From: DSWT01 sp035420085
GTDB taxonomy: Bacteria; Chloroflexota; Anaerolineae; B4-G1; SLSP01
Assembly (NCBI GenBank): GCA_035420085.1
Contig: DAOLUH010000030.1
Location: 1 to 64,000 of the forward strand
Length of the DNA: 64,000 bases
Direction of reading: 5' to 3'
Made by a program: the position numbers and the translations under genes. The stretch's first letter is position 1. The number at the start of each line of letters is the position of its first letter. Below the pieces are notes generated by a model. The model ran no database searches. It saw only the letters and a list, made by a program, of their open reading frames with translations, and had not been told where the DNA came from. Below are positions 1 through 8,201 of the stretch, piece by piece.

Positions 1-362
1 CACCTGTCTTGCTTCGCCCAACCCGTCATTCATACTTTGAAAGAACACTAGAAACGTCGCCGGACACAGTGGATGACATGCGCCCAACCACGTTGCCGGA
101 CCACATTCCTCAGACAGAATCCACCATCGTTTTTTGGGTGCATGATAACGGACCGGGAATCCCAGAGGCCGAACAGCGCCATCTGTTTGCGGAATTTGAG
201 CGTTTGGAGCAGACGCGCCTGGAGGGGCACGGCCTGGGGTTATCCATCGTGCGGCGCATCATCGAAAAACTGCACGGCGTTGTCGGCGTGGAAAGCGCGG
301 TGGGGAAAGGGAGCACTTTCTGGTTTACCTTGCCGACGACGGCAGAGACGCTACAAACCTGA
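1..362 (+). CDS. Sensor histidine kinase, C-terminal ATPase domain (5' end outside window)
   Basis: The frame is open from the left edge to the TGA at 360-362, so only the last ~120 residues are present. They contain the G1 box (HDNGPGIP), the F-box region (LFAEFERL), the G2 box (GHGLGLSIV) and the terminal GKGSTFWFTLP strand of a HATPase_c domain. This is the ATP-binding catalytic part of a two-component kinase that phosphorylates its own histidine and then a response regulator. The sensor and dimerisation domains lie outside the window, so the signal cannot be named. The gene ends just before a strong hairpin. Family assignment is firm; specificity is unknown. Confidence 0.9.
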   Translation, partial: PVLLRPTRHSYFERTLETSPDTVDDMRPTTLPDHIPQTESTIVFWVHDNGPGIPEAEQRHLFAEFERLEQTRLEGHGLGLSIVRRIIEKLHGVVGVESAVGKGSTFWFTLPTTAETLQT

Positions 363-370
363 GAACTCAG

Positions 371-403
371 GACATAAGGGCGCGCTGAGCGCGCCCTTAT
401 GTC
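371..403. terminator. Perfect 15-bp inverted repeat, probable terminator
   Basis: A GC-rich 15-bp perfect stem (371-385 with 389-403) and a 3-nt loop start 9 bases after the histidine kinase stop. There is no T-run on the plus side. It could end transcription of the kinase. It is also the point where the antisense desulfurase fragment loses homology, so it may mark a recombination joint. Confidence 0.6.
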
Positions 404-559
404 TCGCAGCGTTTCCCCCAATCGCGCAATTTCTGCCACTGTATTGTCATGCACCGCGCCGACGCGCACCATGCCGCCGCGGCCTTCCAGCTCCAACCGC
501 TCGGTGACGGACAAGGCATAATAGTTGCCGTCCCACACGAAAATGCCCTGCCCGCCCAA
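392..559 (-). pseudogene. C-terminal fragment of a second cysteine-desulfurase-like gene
   Basis: Read on the minus strand, about 56 codons (LGGQGIFVWDGNYYALSVTE onward) match the last 55 residues (370-424) of the intact gene at 1431-2705, at roughly 80% identity by eye. Homology starts abruptly at 559, directly next to the stop of the alpha/beta hydrolase at 577, and ends at the hairpin 371-403. There is no start region and no PLP lysine. It is a remnant of a duplicated or replaced copy, and the hydrolase now lies between the fragment and the intact gene. Divergence between the copies argues against an assembly artefact. Confidence 0.85.
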
Positions 560-576
560 TCGGCCTCGGTTATGGA

Positions 577-1401
577 TTATGCCGTCGCAGTCACTCCGGC
601 AAGAAAGCCGCGCACGATGTCCATATAACGGCCCAACTGCTCATACCGCACACAATGACCGGCCCCGGCAATGGTGATGACGCGCAGTTGCGGCACAACC
701 GACTGAAATACCGCCACGCTCTCGACACTGATCATCCCCCCGCGATCGGGGTCAGCAGCGATCAGCAGGGCCGGGCAGGTGATGCGCGGCAGCACGACCG
801 GCCAATCTACAGCAATGGTCGGGTCAAAACTGCCGGCCTTGGGGCTGAGGCGAAGGTGGGCATCGGCCCACAGCCCTAGCACATCTTCCGACCAGGCGGG
901 TGTGGCCGCGCGCTGCTCGGCGATCAACTGCTCACGCGATTTACTCTGAAGCCCGGTGATCCACTCCACCATCCGTGTATGTCGGTTCGGGTCGTGCGGC
1001 ATGCGCATGGCCGCAAACCCCAACGGTGCGGCGTCTTCTAGCAAAATCGCGCCGGGTACATCGGGATAGAGGCCGGCCAGAGCCAGCGTGGTTCCGCCCC
1101 CCATCGAATGGCCGATCACCGCCGGTCGGTGCAGACCCAATGCAGCGATCACACCGCGCAAATCGCCGGCCATATCCACCATATTGTAGCCCTGCTCCGG
1201 CGCATCGGACTGCCCGTGGCCGCGAGCGTCCACCATGATCACATCATAGTCCGATTGCAGCACCTCGGCCACCGGCGTCCAGCACAGACCGTCATCAGAA
1301 AACCCATGCGCCAGCACAACCGGCGGCTTGGCCCCGCCCGTGCGCGTATAGTATAAACGCACACCATTCACCTGTACATCACCAGATTGCCACGCAGTCA
1401 T
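577..1401 (-). CDS. Alpha/beta hydrolase
   Basis: A 274-residue alpha/beta-hydrolase fold enzyme, likely cytoplasmic (no signal peptide). It has the oxyanion segment AHGFSD (31-36), the strand-turn VDARGHGQSD, the nucleophile elbow GHSMGG with Ser99, a candidate acid Asp217 (AADPD) and catalytic His249 (GAGHC). The start at 1401 is chosen because AAAGGAGT lies just upstream; an in-frame extension to 1575 reads antisense to the neighbouring gene and is unlikely. It is probably cotranscribed with the desulfurase-like gene, whose stop is 29 bases upstream. The substrate (ester, lactone, epoxide or halide) cannot be told from sequence. Confidence 0.9.
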   Translation of the reverse strand: MTAWQSGDVQVNGVRLYYTRTGGAKPPVVLAHGFSDDGLCWTPVAEVLQSDYDVIMVDARGHGQSDAPEQGYNMVDMAGDLRGVIAALGLHRPAVIGHSMGGGTTLALAGLYPDVPGAILLEDAAPLGFAAMRMPHDPNRHTRMVEWITGLQSKSREQLIAEQRAATPAWSEDVLGLWADAHLRLSPKAGSFDPTIAVDWPVVLPRITCPALLIAADPDRGGMISVESVAVFQSVVPQLRVITIAGAGHCVRYEQLGRYMDIVRGFLAGVTATA

Positions 1402-1430
1402 CAACAAACTCCTTTCTCTGTGGTCATATA

Positions 1431-2705
1431 TTAAGCCATCGCCCGCAGCACGTTGCCCAGGCGTCGAATCTCTTGCACCGTATTGTAATGCACCGCGCCG
1501 ATACGCACCATCCCGCCGTGACCTTCCAGCCCCAACCGCTCGGTGACAGACAGGGCATAATAGTTGCCGTCCCACACAAAGATGCCCTGTTCGCCCAGGG
1601 TGGTGGCAATCTCAACCGGCGTTTTGCCCGGCCAGGTGAACGACATCGTCGGTACACGCTCGTGCAGGCGGTTGCGGTCGGTGAGGCCGTGGATGCGCAG
1701 GCCGGGGACGGTCTCCAGTTCGTCCAGGATGGCGCGGCTCAACACGTGATCGTACTCGCGCAGCACAGTCATCCCCGTTTTGAGGTGCAACCGCCGCCCC
1801 GACAAGCCCGCGAAGCGACCCGCGTATGGGCTGCCATACTGTTCGCCGATATGCGCCAGATAATTGACCGCAGCCAGCGTTCCGGCCATGCCTTCGTGGT
1901 TCTGCGTGCCGGTCTCGAATTTGCCGGGCGGCAAGGCCGGCGCGGGACGCACTTTGTAAGCGCGCAGGCGGTCGAGCAGGGCGTATTTGCCGTACAGGAT
2001 GCCCTGGTGGGGGCCGAAAAACTTGTACGCGCTGCACGCCAGCAAATCGCAGTCCAACCCCTGCACGTCAATCGGGCCGTGCGGGGCGTACTGCACCGCG
2101 TCAATAAAAGCCAGCGCGCCAACCTCGTGCGCCCAGCGGACAACGGTTTGCACGTCATGCACCGTGCCGGTAGCGTTGGAAGCATAGCCCACGGCGACGA
2201 TTTTGGTTTTCTCGTTGATCAACCCGCGCAGGGCGGCCATATCCAGTGTGTAATCCTCGATGTCGAAATCCGCCCAGCGCACCGTCGCGCCGGTATCCTC
2301 GGCGACGAGCAGCCAGGGCGAGATGTTGGCGTCGTGATCCATGCGCGTGACCACGATCTCATCGCCGGGACACAGGTTGCGGGCCAGGGCGCGGCTGATG
2401 CTGAAGGTCAGCGTGGTCATGTTCGGGCCGAAAACGATCTCGTCCGGCGAGGCGGCGTTGAGCAGATCGGCCATAGCCGCGTGCGCCTGGTGCAGAATTT
2501 CATCGGAGCGTTGGCTGGTGGCGAACGCGCCGCCGTGATTGGCATTGTGGTTGACCAGGTAATCCACCATTGCGTCAATCACGCACTGCGGCGCTTGCGT
2601 GCCGCCGGGGTTATCCAAAAAGACGACCGGCTGTCCATCGGGCATCGTCTGCGCCAGGGCCGGGAATTGCGGGCGGATGGCTTGCGGATCGAATGAATCA
2701 GACAT
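1431..2705 (-). CDS. Cysteine desulfurase-like PLP aminotransferase (class V)
   Basis: A 424-residue fold-type I PLP enzyme. The Schiff-base lysine is K228 in SAYKFFGPHQG, the ring-stacking His is in MDHDAN (~123), and Asp202 (AFIDAVQ) contacts the pyridine nitrogen. N-terminal FLDNPGGTQ is typical of the NifS/SufS-like 'cysteine desulfurase family protein' group. The usual activity is removing sulfur or selenium from cysteine, but many members of this subgroup are uncharacterised and no suf/isc partner is nearby. The start at 2705 has an AAGGAGC Shine-Dalgarno. Its ATG overlaps the stop of the decayed oxidoreductase upstream (ATGTCTGA), a sign of former translational coupling. A truncated paralogue fragment lies at 392-559. 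Confidence 0.85.
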   Translation of the reverse strand: MSDSFDPQAIRPQFPALAQTMPDGQPVVFLDNPGGTQAPQCVIDAMVDYLVNHNANHGGAFATSQRSDEILHQAHAAMADLLNAASPDEIVFGPNMTTLTFSISRALARNLCPGDEIVVTRMDHDANISPWLLVAEDTGATVRWADFDIEDYTLDMAALRGLINEKTKIVAVGYASNATGTVHDVQTVVRWAHEVGALAFIDAVQYAPHGPIDVQGLDCDLLACSAYKFFGPHQGILYGKYALLDRLRAYKVRPAPALPPGKFETGTQNHEGMAGTLAAVNYLAHIGEQYGSPYAGRFAGLSGRRLHLKTGMTVLREYDHVLSRAILDELETVPGLRIHGLTDRNRLHERVPTMSFTWPGKTPVEIATTLGEQGIFVWDGNYYALSVTERLGLEGHGGMVRIGAVHYNTVQEIRRLGNVLRAMA

Positions 2706-2948
2706 TTTGTAGCTCCTTGCGATAGGGTTCGAGTTCGACTATTTTACCACTAAGGCGCGAATTTTCGGCGGCGAAGGGCATCAGGTGGCTTTGCACCGAC
2801 ACGGCTGCCGAGGTCAGCACCCGCTCCATTGCCGGTTTGGAAGTCAAGCACTCTAGCGCAGTTCGTGCGGGTGGCTGAGCGCGTAAGCGGTGTAATCTCG
2901 CCCGCGCCCGCCCGCGCCGATCCAAACTGCGGTCACTGGTTGGGTCAT
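2698..2948 (-). pseudogene. Gfo/Idh/MocA oxidoreductase with large internal deletion
   Basis: On the minus strand an ATG at 2948 opens a frame starting MTQPVTAVWIGAGGRGRD, the Rossmann dinucleotide fold of Gfo/Idh/MocA sugar dehydrogenases, which stops at a TAG after 31 codons. In another frame the sequence continues with QSHLMPFAAENSRLSGKIV, the conserved C-terminal helix of the same family, ending at the TGA at 2698. Roughly 300 codons between these ends are missing. The gene is therefore an internal-deletion remnant. It is divergent to a GH43 glycosidase, consistent with a former sugar-use locus. Confidence 0.85.
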
Positions 2949-2984
2949 CGTTGTTTTCCTTATCGTAGCATTTTTGTCATGAAG

Positions 2985-2990
2985 TATAAT
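2985..2990 (+). promoter_or_regulatory. Putative -10 box of the GH43 gene
   Basis: A perfect TATAAT lies 36 bases before the glycosidase start codon. No good -35 is seen at 16-18 bases upstream, so the promoter is tentative. Confidence 0.45.
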
Positions 2991-3026
2991 AATTCGCATA
3001 TCTGTGCTCTATTCATGGAGGTTACG

Positions 3027-4304
3027 ATGAACCCTATCCTTCCGATGCAGTATTTTATCCCCGATGTCGAAGCGCGGCAGTGGTCAGATGGGCGGATGTA
3101 CCTGTACGGTTCCAGCGACATTGGCGGCAATACCCTCTATTGCAGCCAGGAATACCGCGTTTTTTCCTCTGATGACATACTTCACTGGACCGATCACGGG
3201 GTCAGTTTTAGCTCGGCCGATGTCCACTCGAACCCGGCGGCGCAGCTTTATGCCCCGGATTGTCTTGCGCTCAACGGCCGATATTATTTGTGCTATTGTT
3301 GTTCCGATGGGAGCGAGGGGATCGCCGTCAGCGACAGCCCCTACGGGCCGTTCAAGGAGGCCTGGGGCGTGCAAGGCGCCGATGGGGATGGGATCGATCC
3401 GGCCATTTTGCTCGATGACGATGGGCAGGTCTATTACTTTTGGGGACAGCATCACCTGCGCGGAGCGCGGCTGACCCCCGATCTCAAAGCGATTGACCGG
3501 GCGACGCTACATACCCATCTCCTCATCGAAGACCGCGACGGCTTTCACGAGGGCGCTTCAATCCGCAAGCGCAACGGCCTCTATTACCTGGTCTACACCG
3601 ACATCAGCCGGGGCAGGGCTACCTGCATGAGCTATGCCACCAGCCGTTCGCCACTGGGGCCTTTTGAAAAGCGCGGCGTGTTGATTGACAACACCGGCTG
3701 CGACCCGGAGACGTGGAACAATCACGGTTCAATTGCCAAATTTAACGGCCAATGGTACCTGTTTTATCATCGTTCATCGCAGGCCAGTCGGTTTAACCGT
3801 CGGGTGTGCGTCGAGCCGATTGAATTTGACGCCGAGGGAGGCATTGCGACGGTTGAAATGACCACGCAGGGCATTTCCGGCCCGTTGGACGCCACCCGCC
3901 CCATCGAAGCCTGGCGAGCCTGTTTGCTCTCCGGCCAGGTGCGCACCGAGTCTTTGCCGCCCGACGCCTGGTGTGACCATTGGCGCGAACACCTGACCGT
4001 CATCCACAACGGCGATTGGGCCGCCTACAAATACCTTGACTTTGGGCCTGGTGTCGCTTTGTTCCGCGCCCGCGTCGGCAGCCTGACCGCCGGCGGGCGG
4101 ATTGAGGTGCACATTGACCAACCCGACGGCCCGCTGCTGGCCGTGTGTGAGGCGCCCCATACTGGCGGCTGGAACCGCTGGACGACGGTCAGCGCGCGGT
4201 TGCAAAGGCCGGTTGCGGACGTTCACGCCGTCTACCTGGCCTTTGGCGGACCGGGCGGGCGGTTGTTCAACCTGGAGCGGTTCGAGTTTGCCCGCGATGT
4301 TTAG
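3027..4304 (+). CDS. Glycoside hydrolase family 43 with C-terminal CBM6-like domain
   Basis: A 425-residue protein, no signal peptide. The five-bladed propeller signature covers ~10-300: general base Asp13 (IPDVEARQWSDG), pKa-modulating Asp124 (GDGIDPAILLDDDG) and acid Glu175 (GFHEGASIRKRNGLYYL). Residues ~300-425 look like a CBM6 jelly roll (GDWAAYKYLDFG... GGRIEVHIDQP... NLERFEF). GH43 enzymes typically cleave alpha-L-arabinofuranosides or beta-xylosides; the exact substrate is not resolved. The start at 3027 is preferred over 3015 because GGAGGT lies at the right spacing. It is flanked by two decayed carbohydrate-type genes, so this may be the survivor of a sugar-use cluster. Confidence 0.88.
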   Translation: MNPILPMQYFIPDVEARQWSDGRMYLYGSSDIGGNTLYCSQEYRVFSSDDILHWTDHGVSFSSADVHSNPAAQLYAPDCLALNGRYYLCYCCSDGSEGIAVSDSPYGPFKEAWGVQGADGDGIDPAILLDDDGQVYYFWGQHHLRGARLTPDLKAIDRATLHTHLLIEDRDGFHEGASIRKRNGLYYLVYTDISRGRATCMSYATSRSPLGPFEKRGVLIDNTGCDPETWNNHGSIAKFNGQWYLFYHRSSQASRFNRRVCVEPIEFDAEGGIATVEMTTQGISGPLDATRPIEAWRACLLSGQVRTESLPPDAWCDHWREHLTVIHNGDWAAYKYLDFGPGVALFRARVGSLTAGGRIEVHIDQPDGPLLAVCEAPHTGGWNRWTTVSARLQRPVADVHAVYLAFGGPGGRLFNLERFEFARDV

Positions 4305-4326
4305 TTGGAGATTGCCTGGTGAACGA

Positions 4327-4711
4327 ATGAGACGTGTGACGATATATTTGCTATGCGTTGATCAAACAGGCGGCTTTGCCGCCCAAGAGATGGGGCGTTA
4401 TCTGGCTTCATGGATGACGTAAAGGCGACGGTCGAGGCGGCGACAGGCTATGCACCCGACGCGGCCGGCCACCTTTCATCGAGGCGTTCAAGCCGGTCAT
4501 CAAACACAATCTGGGGGATGGCGACCCCTGTCACGCCCGCTCGTGGCTGCACCTGGCCTGTCACGCCGAGATCGCCAGAGGGCTGGCGCTGGCCTGCAAG
4601 GCGCGCGCTGAAGGGGACATGATCGCCGCCCTGGCGCAGCGGTACAAGGACGAGCTACATCCGGTGCTGGATGTGTTCGAGTTTATTGGGACGCTCGGAC
4701 GACAGTGGTGA
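4327..4711 (+). pseudogene. Decayed gene, N- and C-terminal pieces in different frames
   Basis: An ATG at 4327 opens MRRVTIYLLC...FAAQEMGRYLASW, resembling the start of glycosidase-associated proteins with an 'AAxE(L/M)xRYL' helix (GH67/DUF4838-like N-termini). The frame then shifts at ~4410 to MDDVKATVEAATGYAPDAAG. From 4475 another frame reads FIEAFKPVIKHNLGDG... to the TGA at 4709-4711, helical and typical of a domain C-terminus. No continuous frame joins the parts, so the gene has suffered frameshifts plus a probable internal deletion. The glycosidase-like identity is a weak guess; the broken state is clear. Confidence 0.6.
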
Positions 4712-4741
4712 GCAGTTCTGCTGTCGCTTTGCTCCTTGTGG

Positions 4742-5584
4742 TTATTTCGGCTCGTGAATTTTGGCTGGGTTGTATCCCAACCTGTTGCGACCCTTCAATA
4801 CCATGATCTGGTCCGGACGACCGGGACCCCACTGGCTTGGCACGTTGACAGGACTATACGTGCCGTTGAGGAGTTGGTAGCAGAGGTCAATCGCGTTAGG
4901 CAGGCAATCGTCTCCAAGCGGCGCGCCGAGCGGACGATAGTCGTGATGCCCATTGTAGATGGCATCATAGCGGTCGCCCATGTCCCGCATCCGCTCCAGA
5001 TACTTCACAGCGACTTCAATGCTTATGCTGCCGAGGAATAGATTGTAATTCAAGGCGTCGCCACAGAACAGGGTGCGGGTGTTCTCGTCAAGGAAGATCA
5101 TTTCACCCGGCGAGTGACCAAAACACTCATACGCAGTCACGACACGCCCACCCAGATCAAATTGCTGTCCATCGTACAAATGGCGAATCACAGGCAGCGG
5201 TTCGTCTGGCCCCGGCTCGCGCAGATCCACCGTCAGGTCATACGGATAGATGCCCTTCTGCCGCAAGGCAATCCGCTGCGCGTCATCTCGGCGACGCTCG
5301 AGATCCCCTGGAATGGGTTGATGGGCGTCGTTGGGGTGGATCCAGATTTCATCGAACTGTCGTGCGTTGCCGGTATGATCCAGATGACCGTGCGTGATCA
5401 CGACCACCAGCGGCTTGTCGGTGATTTTTCTGACTGCGCGCCTGAGATCGCCAATGCCCATACCAGCGTCAATCAACATGGCTTTTTCCTGACCGATGAG
5501 CAGGAACATACTGGCGCAATCAAACTCGTCAATTTCCCACGAGTCCTTTTTGAACTGCACCATTGGGTAGAGGTCTGTCAGCAT
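4742..5584 (-). CDS. MBL-fold metallo-hydrolase
   Basis: A 280-residue metallo-beta-lactamase-fold protein. The metal-binding HGHLDH is at residues 65-70, preceded by DAGMG; later ligands are the His of FGHSPGEM, the Asp of FCGDAL and the His of NGHHDY. These provide a dinuclear zinc or iron centre. Members hydrolyse thioesters, lactones or phosphodiesters; nothing here narrows the substrate. The start at 5584 has an AAAGGAG Shine-Dalgarno; an in-frame extension to 5626 lacks one. It is monocistronic, facing away from the MalT-like regulator, with a hairpin and a possible operator in its leader. Confidence 0.88.
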   Translation of the reverse strand: MLTDLYPMVQFKKDSWEIDEFDCASMFLLIGQEKAMLIDAGMGIGDLRRAVRKITDKPLVVVITHGHLDHTGNARQFDEIWIHPNDAHQPIPGDLERRRDDAQRIALRQKGIYPYDLTVDLREPGPDEPLPVIRHLYDGQQFDLGGRVVTAYECFGHSPGEMIFLDENTRTLFCGDALNYNLFLGSISIEVAVKYLERMRDMGDRYDAIYNGHHDYRPLGAPLGDDCLPNAIDLCYQLLNGTYSPVNVPSQWGPGRPDQIMVLKGRNRLGYNPAKIHEPK

Positions 5585-5616
5585 TTTGTTCTCCTTTGCA
5601 GCATAATGTTCGGACG

Positions 5617-5655
5617 CCGTATACACGGGTGTACGGAGAAGAGTTCCTCTTCTCC
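5617..5655. promoter_or_regulatory. Two adjacent inverted repeats upstream of the MBL hydrolase
   Basis: An imperfect palindrome at 5617-5636 (GTATACAC..GGGTGTAC core) abuts a perfect 9-bp hairpin, 5635-5643 with 5647-5655, loop TTC. A further ATACACAAGTTTACAC half-site pair follows. The arrangement fits a repressor operator plus a leader hairpin; the regulator is not identified. Confidence 0.4.
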
Positions 5656-5806
5656 ATACACAAGTTTACACTTTTTTCGTATCGTGAAAACTGGGTGGTG
5701 ACATTTCCAGTCGTTCCCACCATCGCCGCGAGGTTGCCGTCTGCGGCTATCCCCCCACACCGCGATTTTATCCACATGATGCAACCCGGTTTATGATGAG
5801 ATTTTG

Positions 5807-5832
5807 ACATGGTATAATGCGGTCATCCTGAA
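5807..5832 (+). promoter_or_regulatory. Extended -10 promoter, repeated elsewhere in the window
   Basis: TGGTATAAT (TATAAT at 5813-5818) is an extended -10 element 34 bases before the MalT-like gene. The surrounding 26 bases recur with one mismatch at 12428-12453, upstream of the methyltransferase. Confidence 0.6.
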
Positions 5833-5851
5833 AGCCAGGCGGCGATACCGG

Positions 5852-8167
5852 ATGACCGCAATGCTTTTGCAAACCAAACTCTATCGGCCCACGCCGCGCC
5901 CGGATTTGATCCCCCGCGTGCGCCTGTGTGAACGCCTGTACGCGGGTCTGTGGACGGGCGACACTTTTGGGCGCAAGCTCACGCTCATCGCCGCGCCCGC
6001 TGGCTTTGGCAAAACCACGTTGATTTTGGATTTCGGATTGTGGATTTTGGATGTGTCGCGTCCAAAATCAAAAATCGAAAATCTAAAATCCGCCTGGCTG
6101 TCCCTCGATGAAGCTGACAACGATCCCGCGCGTTTCCTGCGCTACGTCATCGCCGCGCTGCAGAGCGCGCTCCCGGAAGTGGGCCGCGAGGCCGTGGCGC
6201 TCCTGGAATCCGGCGCGCCGCCGGCGCTGGAAGAGGCGCTCACCAGTCTCATCAATGCGATTGCCGCTGCGGCCTGCCCCGTCATCCTGACGCTGGACGA
6301 TTATCACGTTATCCACCACGCCGGCATCGAGCCGCTCGTGACTTTTCTGCTCGACCACCAGCCGCCCAATTTGCACCTCATCATTGCCAGCCGAAGCGAT
6401 CCGGCGTTGCCCCTCGCGCGGTTGCGGGCGCGCGGCCAACTGCTCGAAGTGCGCGCCCGCGACTTGCGCTTTACCGAAGCCGAAGCTGCCGCTTTTTTCA
6501 CGCAGACGATGGGGCTGACGCTGCGCTCGGAGTGGGTCGCCGCCCTGGAACAGCGCACCGAAGGGTGGATCGCCGGTCTGCAACTCGCGGCGCTTTCGAT
6601 GCAGGGGCGCGATGACGCCCAGACGTTCATTCAAGACTTCACGGGCAGCCAGCACTTTGTCCTGGAATATCTGGTGGACGAAGTGTTGCGGCGCCAACCC
6701 GAGGCGTTGCAACGGTTCTTGCTCGAAACGTCCATACTCCAACGGATGTGCGCGCCGTTGTGCGATGCGGTCACAGCTTCCGCCGCCAGTGAGGAGGCGC
6801 TGGCGGATCTGCAACGCCGTAATTTGTTCGTTATACCGTTGGATAACGAGCACTATTGGTTTCGCTATCATCACCTGTTTGCTGAATTTCTCAAAAGTCA
6901 CCTGAAACGCACGCGCGCCGACGCCTTGCCCGCGCTGCATCGCCGCGCTGCGGAATGGTTCCAGGCGCATCAGTACCCGGAAGAGGCCCTGTATCACGCT
7001 TTTGCCATTCCCGATTACGCTTACGTCAGCCGGCTGGTGGTGGATAACTGGCGGCGCGTCTATCACACCGGCCGCCTGGATACTGCCGTGCAATGGCTCG
7101 AATCGCTGCCCGGCGATTTGCTGCATCAATCACCCGCGTTAGGTGTGGCGTATTGCTGGACGCTGTTCATCCGCGGGGATTATGAGCGCATCGCTTTCTA
7201 CCTCGACGACATCACCCAAGCCTTTGACCGCATGGTGGCGGTGGGCGAGTTGCCCATCGGACACCCGGAGTACAACATCATTTTGCATCAAGTGGTTTTG
7301 TTGCGCGCCATTGTGCTGCGGCATCGCGGCGATGTCGCCGGCGCCATTCAGGAGGTCGAACACCTTTTGCCAACGGTGGCTGAGCTGCGGCAAACGTTAG
7401 GCCAGGTGGTTGTGGATATGGGGTACACGGCGTGCTATTCGCAGATGGGCTACAACTATGTGGCGGCGAACGATTTTGAGCGGGCGGATGAGTATCTGAG
7501 CCGCGTCAGTTCCCACGCCCGCGCCTGCGGCAACTTCTTCTCCCTGGCGCATGCGACGATGGAATGGGCGCGCATCCATCTGGTTCAAGGGCACGTGGAG
7601 CGGGCCGAGGAAATCTGTCGCCGTGAGCTGGCGCTGGCAGAACAACCAGAGTATGCGAACTATCCAGCCTTTTGTTTGATTCAGCTCGCGCTGGCCGATG
7701 TATTGCGCGTCAAGCAAGCATGGGACGAGGCCGAAAGCCTGCTCCGCCAAGGATTGGACACCGCCAGAAGAAGCGGTCACGCCTACTACCTGGCGCAGGG
7801 GTATCTGATTGCGGCGCGTTTGCATCACGCGCAGGGCAAATCAGCCCAGGCGCATGAGGACGTTCGCCAGGCGGAACAGATTGCCGCCGCGATTCACAAC
7901 CGTTTCCTGGATGACGCTATCGCGCAGACCAGGCAAACGTTGGCAAGCCACGCAGCCCCCGCGCAACCGCTGATTGAGCCGCTGAGCGAGCGCGAACTCG
8001 ACGTGCTGCGGTTGATCTGCGCGGGCAAGTCCAATCAGGAAATCGCCGACGAACTCTTCATTGCGCTCGACACGGTCAAGCGTCACGCCAATAATCTCTA
8101 CGGCAAGCTGGGCGTCAGCCGTCGCGCGCAGGCCATCATCGAAGCTCGCAAGTTGGGGTTGATTTAA
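5852..8167 (+). CDS. MalT-like LuxR-family ATP-dependent transcription regulator
   Basis: A 771-residue STAND-type regulator. The N-terminal NTPase has Walker A AAPAGFGKTT (K54) and the Walker B-like strand VILTLDDYHVI. Tetratricopeptide-like helices fill ~380-680. A C-terminal LuxR helix-turn-helix (LSERELDVLRLICAGKSNQE... to the end) follows at ~708-771. MalT-type proteins bind an inducer and ATP, oligomerise and activate transcription. The start at 5852 (MTAMLLQTKLYRP) matches the family's N-terminus; the Shine-Dalgarno is weak. Odd: immediately after the P-loop about 23 residues are encoded by an inverted pair of heptamer arrays (6022-6091), replacing the usual SEW..GC segment. Function of the mutated loop is uncertain. 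Confidence 0.9.
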   Translation: MTAMLLQTKLYRPTPRPDLIPRVRLCERLYAGLWTGDTFGRKLTLIAAPAGFGKTTLILDFGLWILDVSRPKSKIENLKSAWLSLDEADNDPARFLRYVIAALQSALPEVGREAVALLESGAPPALEEALTSLINAIAAAACPVILTLDDYHVIHHAGIEPLVTFLLDHQPPNLHLIIASRSDPALPLARLRARGQLLEVRARDLRFTEAEAAAFFTQTMGLTLRSEWVAALEQRTEGWIAGLQLAALSMQGRDDAQTFIQDFTGSQHFVLEYLVDEVLRRQPEALQRFLLETSILQRMCAPLCDAVTASAASEEALADLQRRNLFVIPLDNEHYWFRYHHLFAEFLKSHLKRTRADALPALHRRAAEWFQAHQYPEEALYHAFAIPDYAYVSRLVVDNWRRVYHTGRLDTAVQWLESLPGDLLHQSPALGVAYCWTLFIRGDYERIAFYLDDITQAFDRMVAVGELPIGHPEYNIILHQVVLLRAIVLRHRGDVAGAIQEVEHLLPTVAELRQTLGQVVVDMGYTACYSQMGYNYVAANDFERADEYLSRVSSHARACGNFFSLAHATMEWARIHLVQGHVERAEEICRRELALAEQPEYANYPAFCLIQLALADVLRVKQAWDEAESLLRQGLDTARRSGHAYYLAQGYLIAARLHHAQGKSAQAHEDVRQAEQIAAAIHNRFLDDAIAQTRQTLASHAAPAQPLIEPLSERELDVLRLICAGKSNQEIADELFIALDTVKRHANNLYGKLGVSRRAQAIIEARKLGLI
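6022..6091. repeat. Inverted pair of heptamer arrays inside the MalT-like gene
   Basis: About four units of GGATTTT (6022-6052) are followed by about four units of the complementary AAAATCN type (6062-6091), making a near-palindromic insertion that stays in frame. Confidence 0.8.
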
Positions 8168-8169
8168 GC

Positions 8170-8199
8170 GTTCAACTCTCAGCTTTCAGCTCTCAGCAG
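8170..8199. repeat. Heptamer array
   Basis: Degenerate 7-bp units (AACTCTC / AGCTTTC / AGCTCTC) directly follow the regulator's stop codon. Confidence 0.7.
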
Positions 8200-8201
8200 G
8201 G

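Noticed and set aside
1473..2696. A 407-codon plus-strand frame opposite the desulfurase-like gene
   Set aside because: Antisense to a gene with a clear PLP site and Shine-Dalgarno.
5801..5818. TTGACA-TATAAT pair as a classic promoter before the MalT-like gene
   Set aside because: The two hexamers are only a few bases apart, so TTGACA cannot be the -35; the extended -10 reading is preferred.
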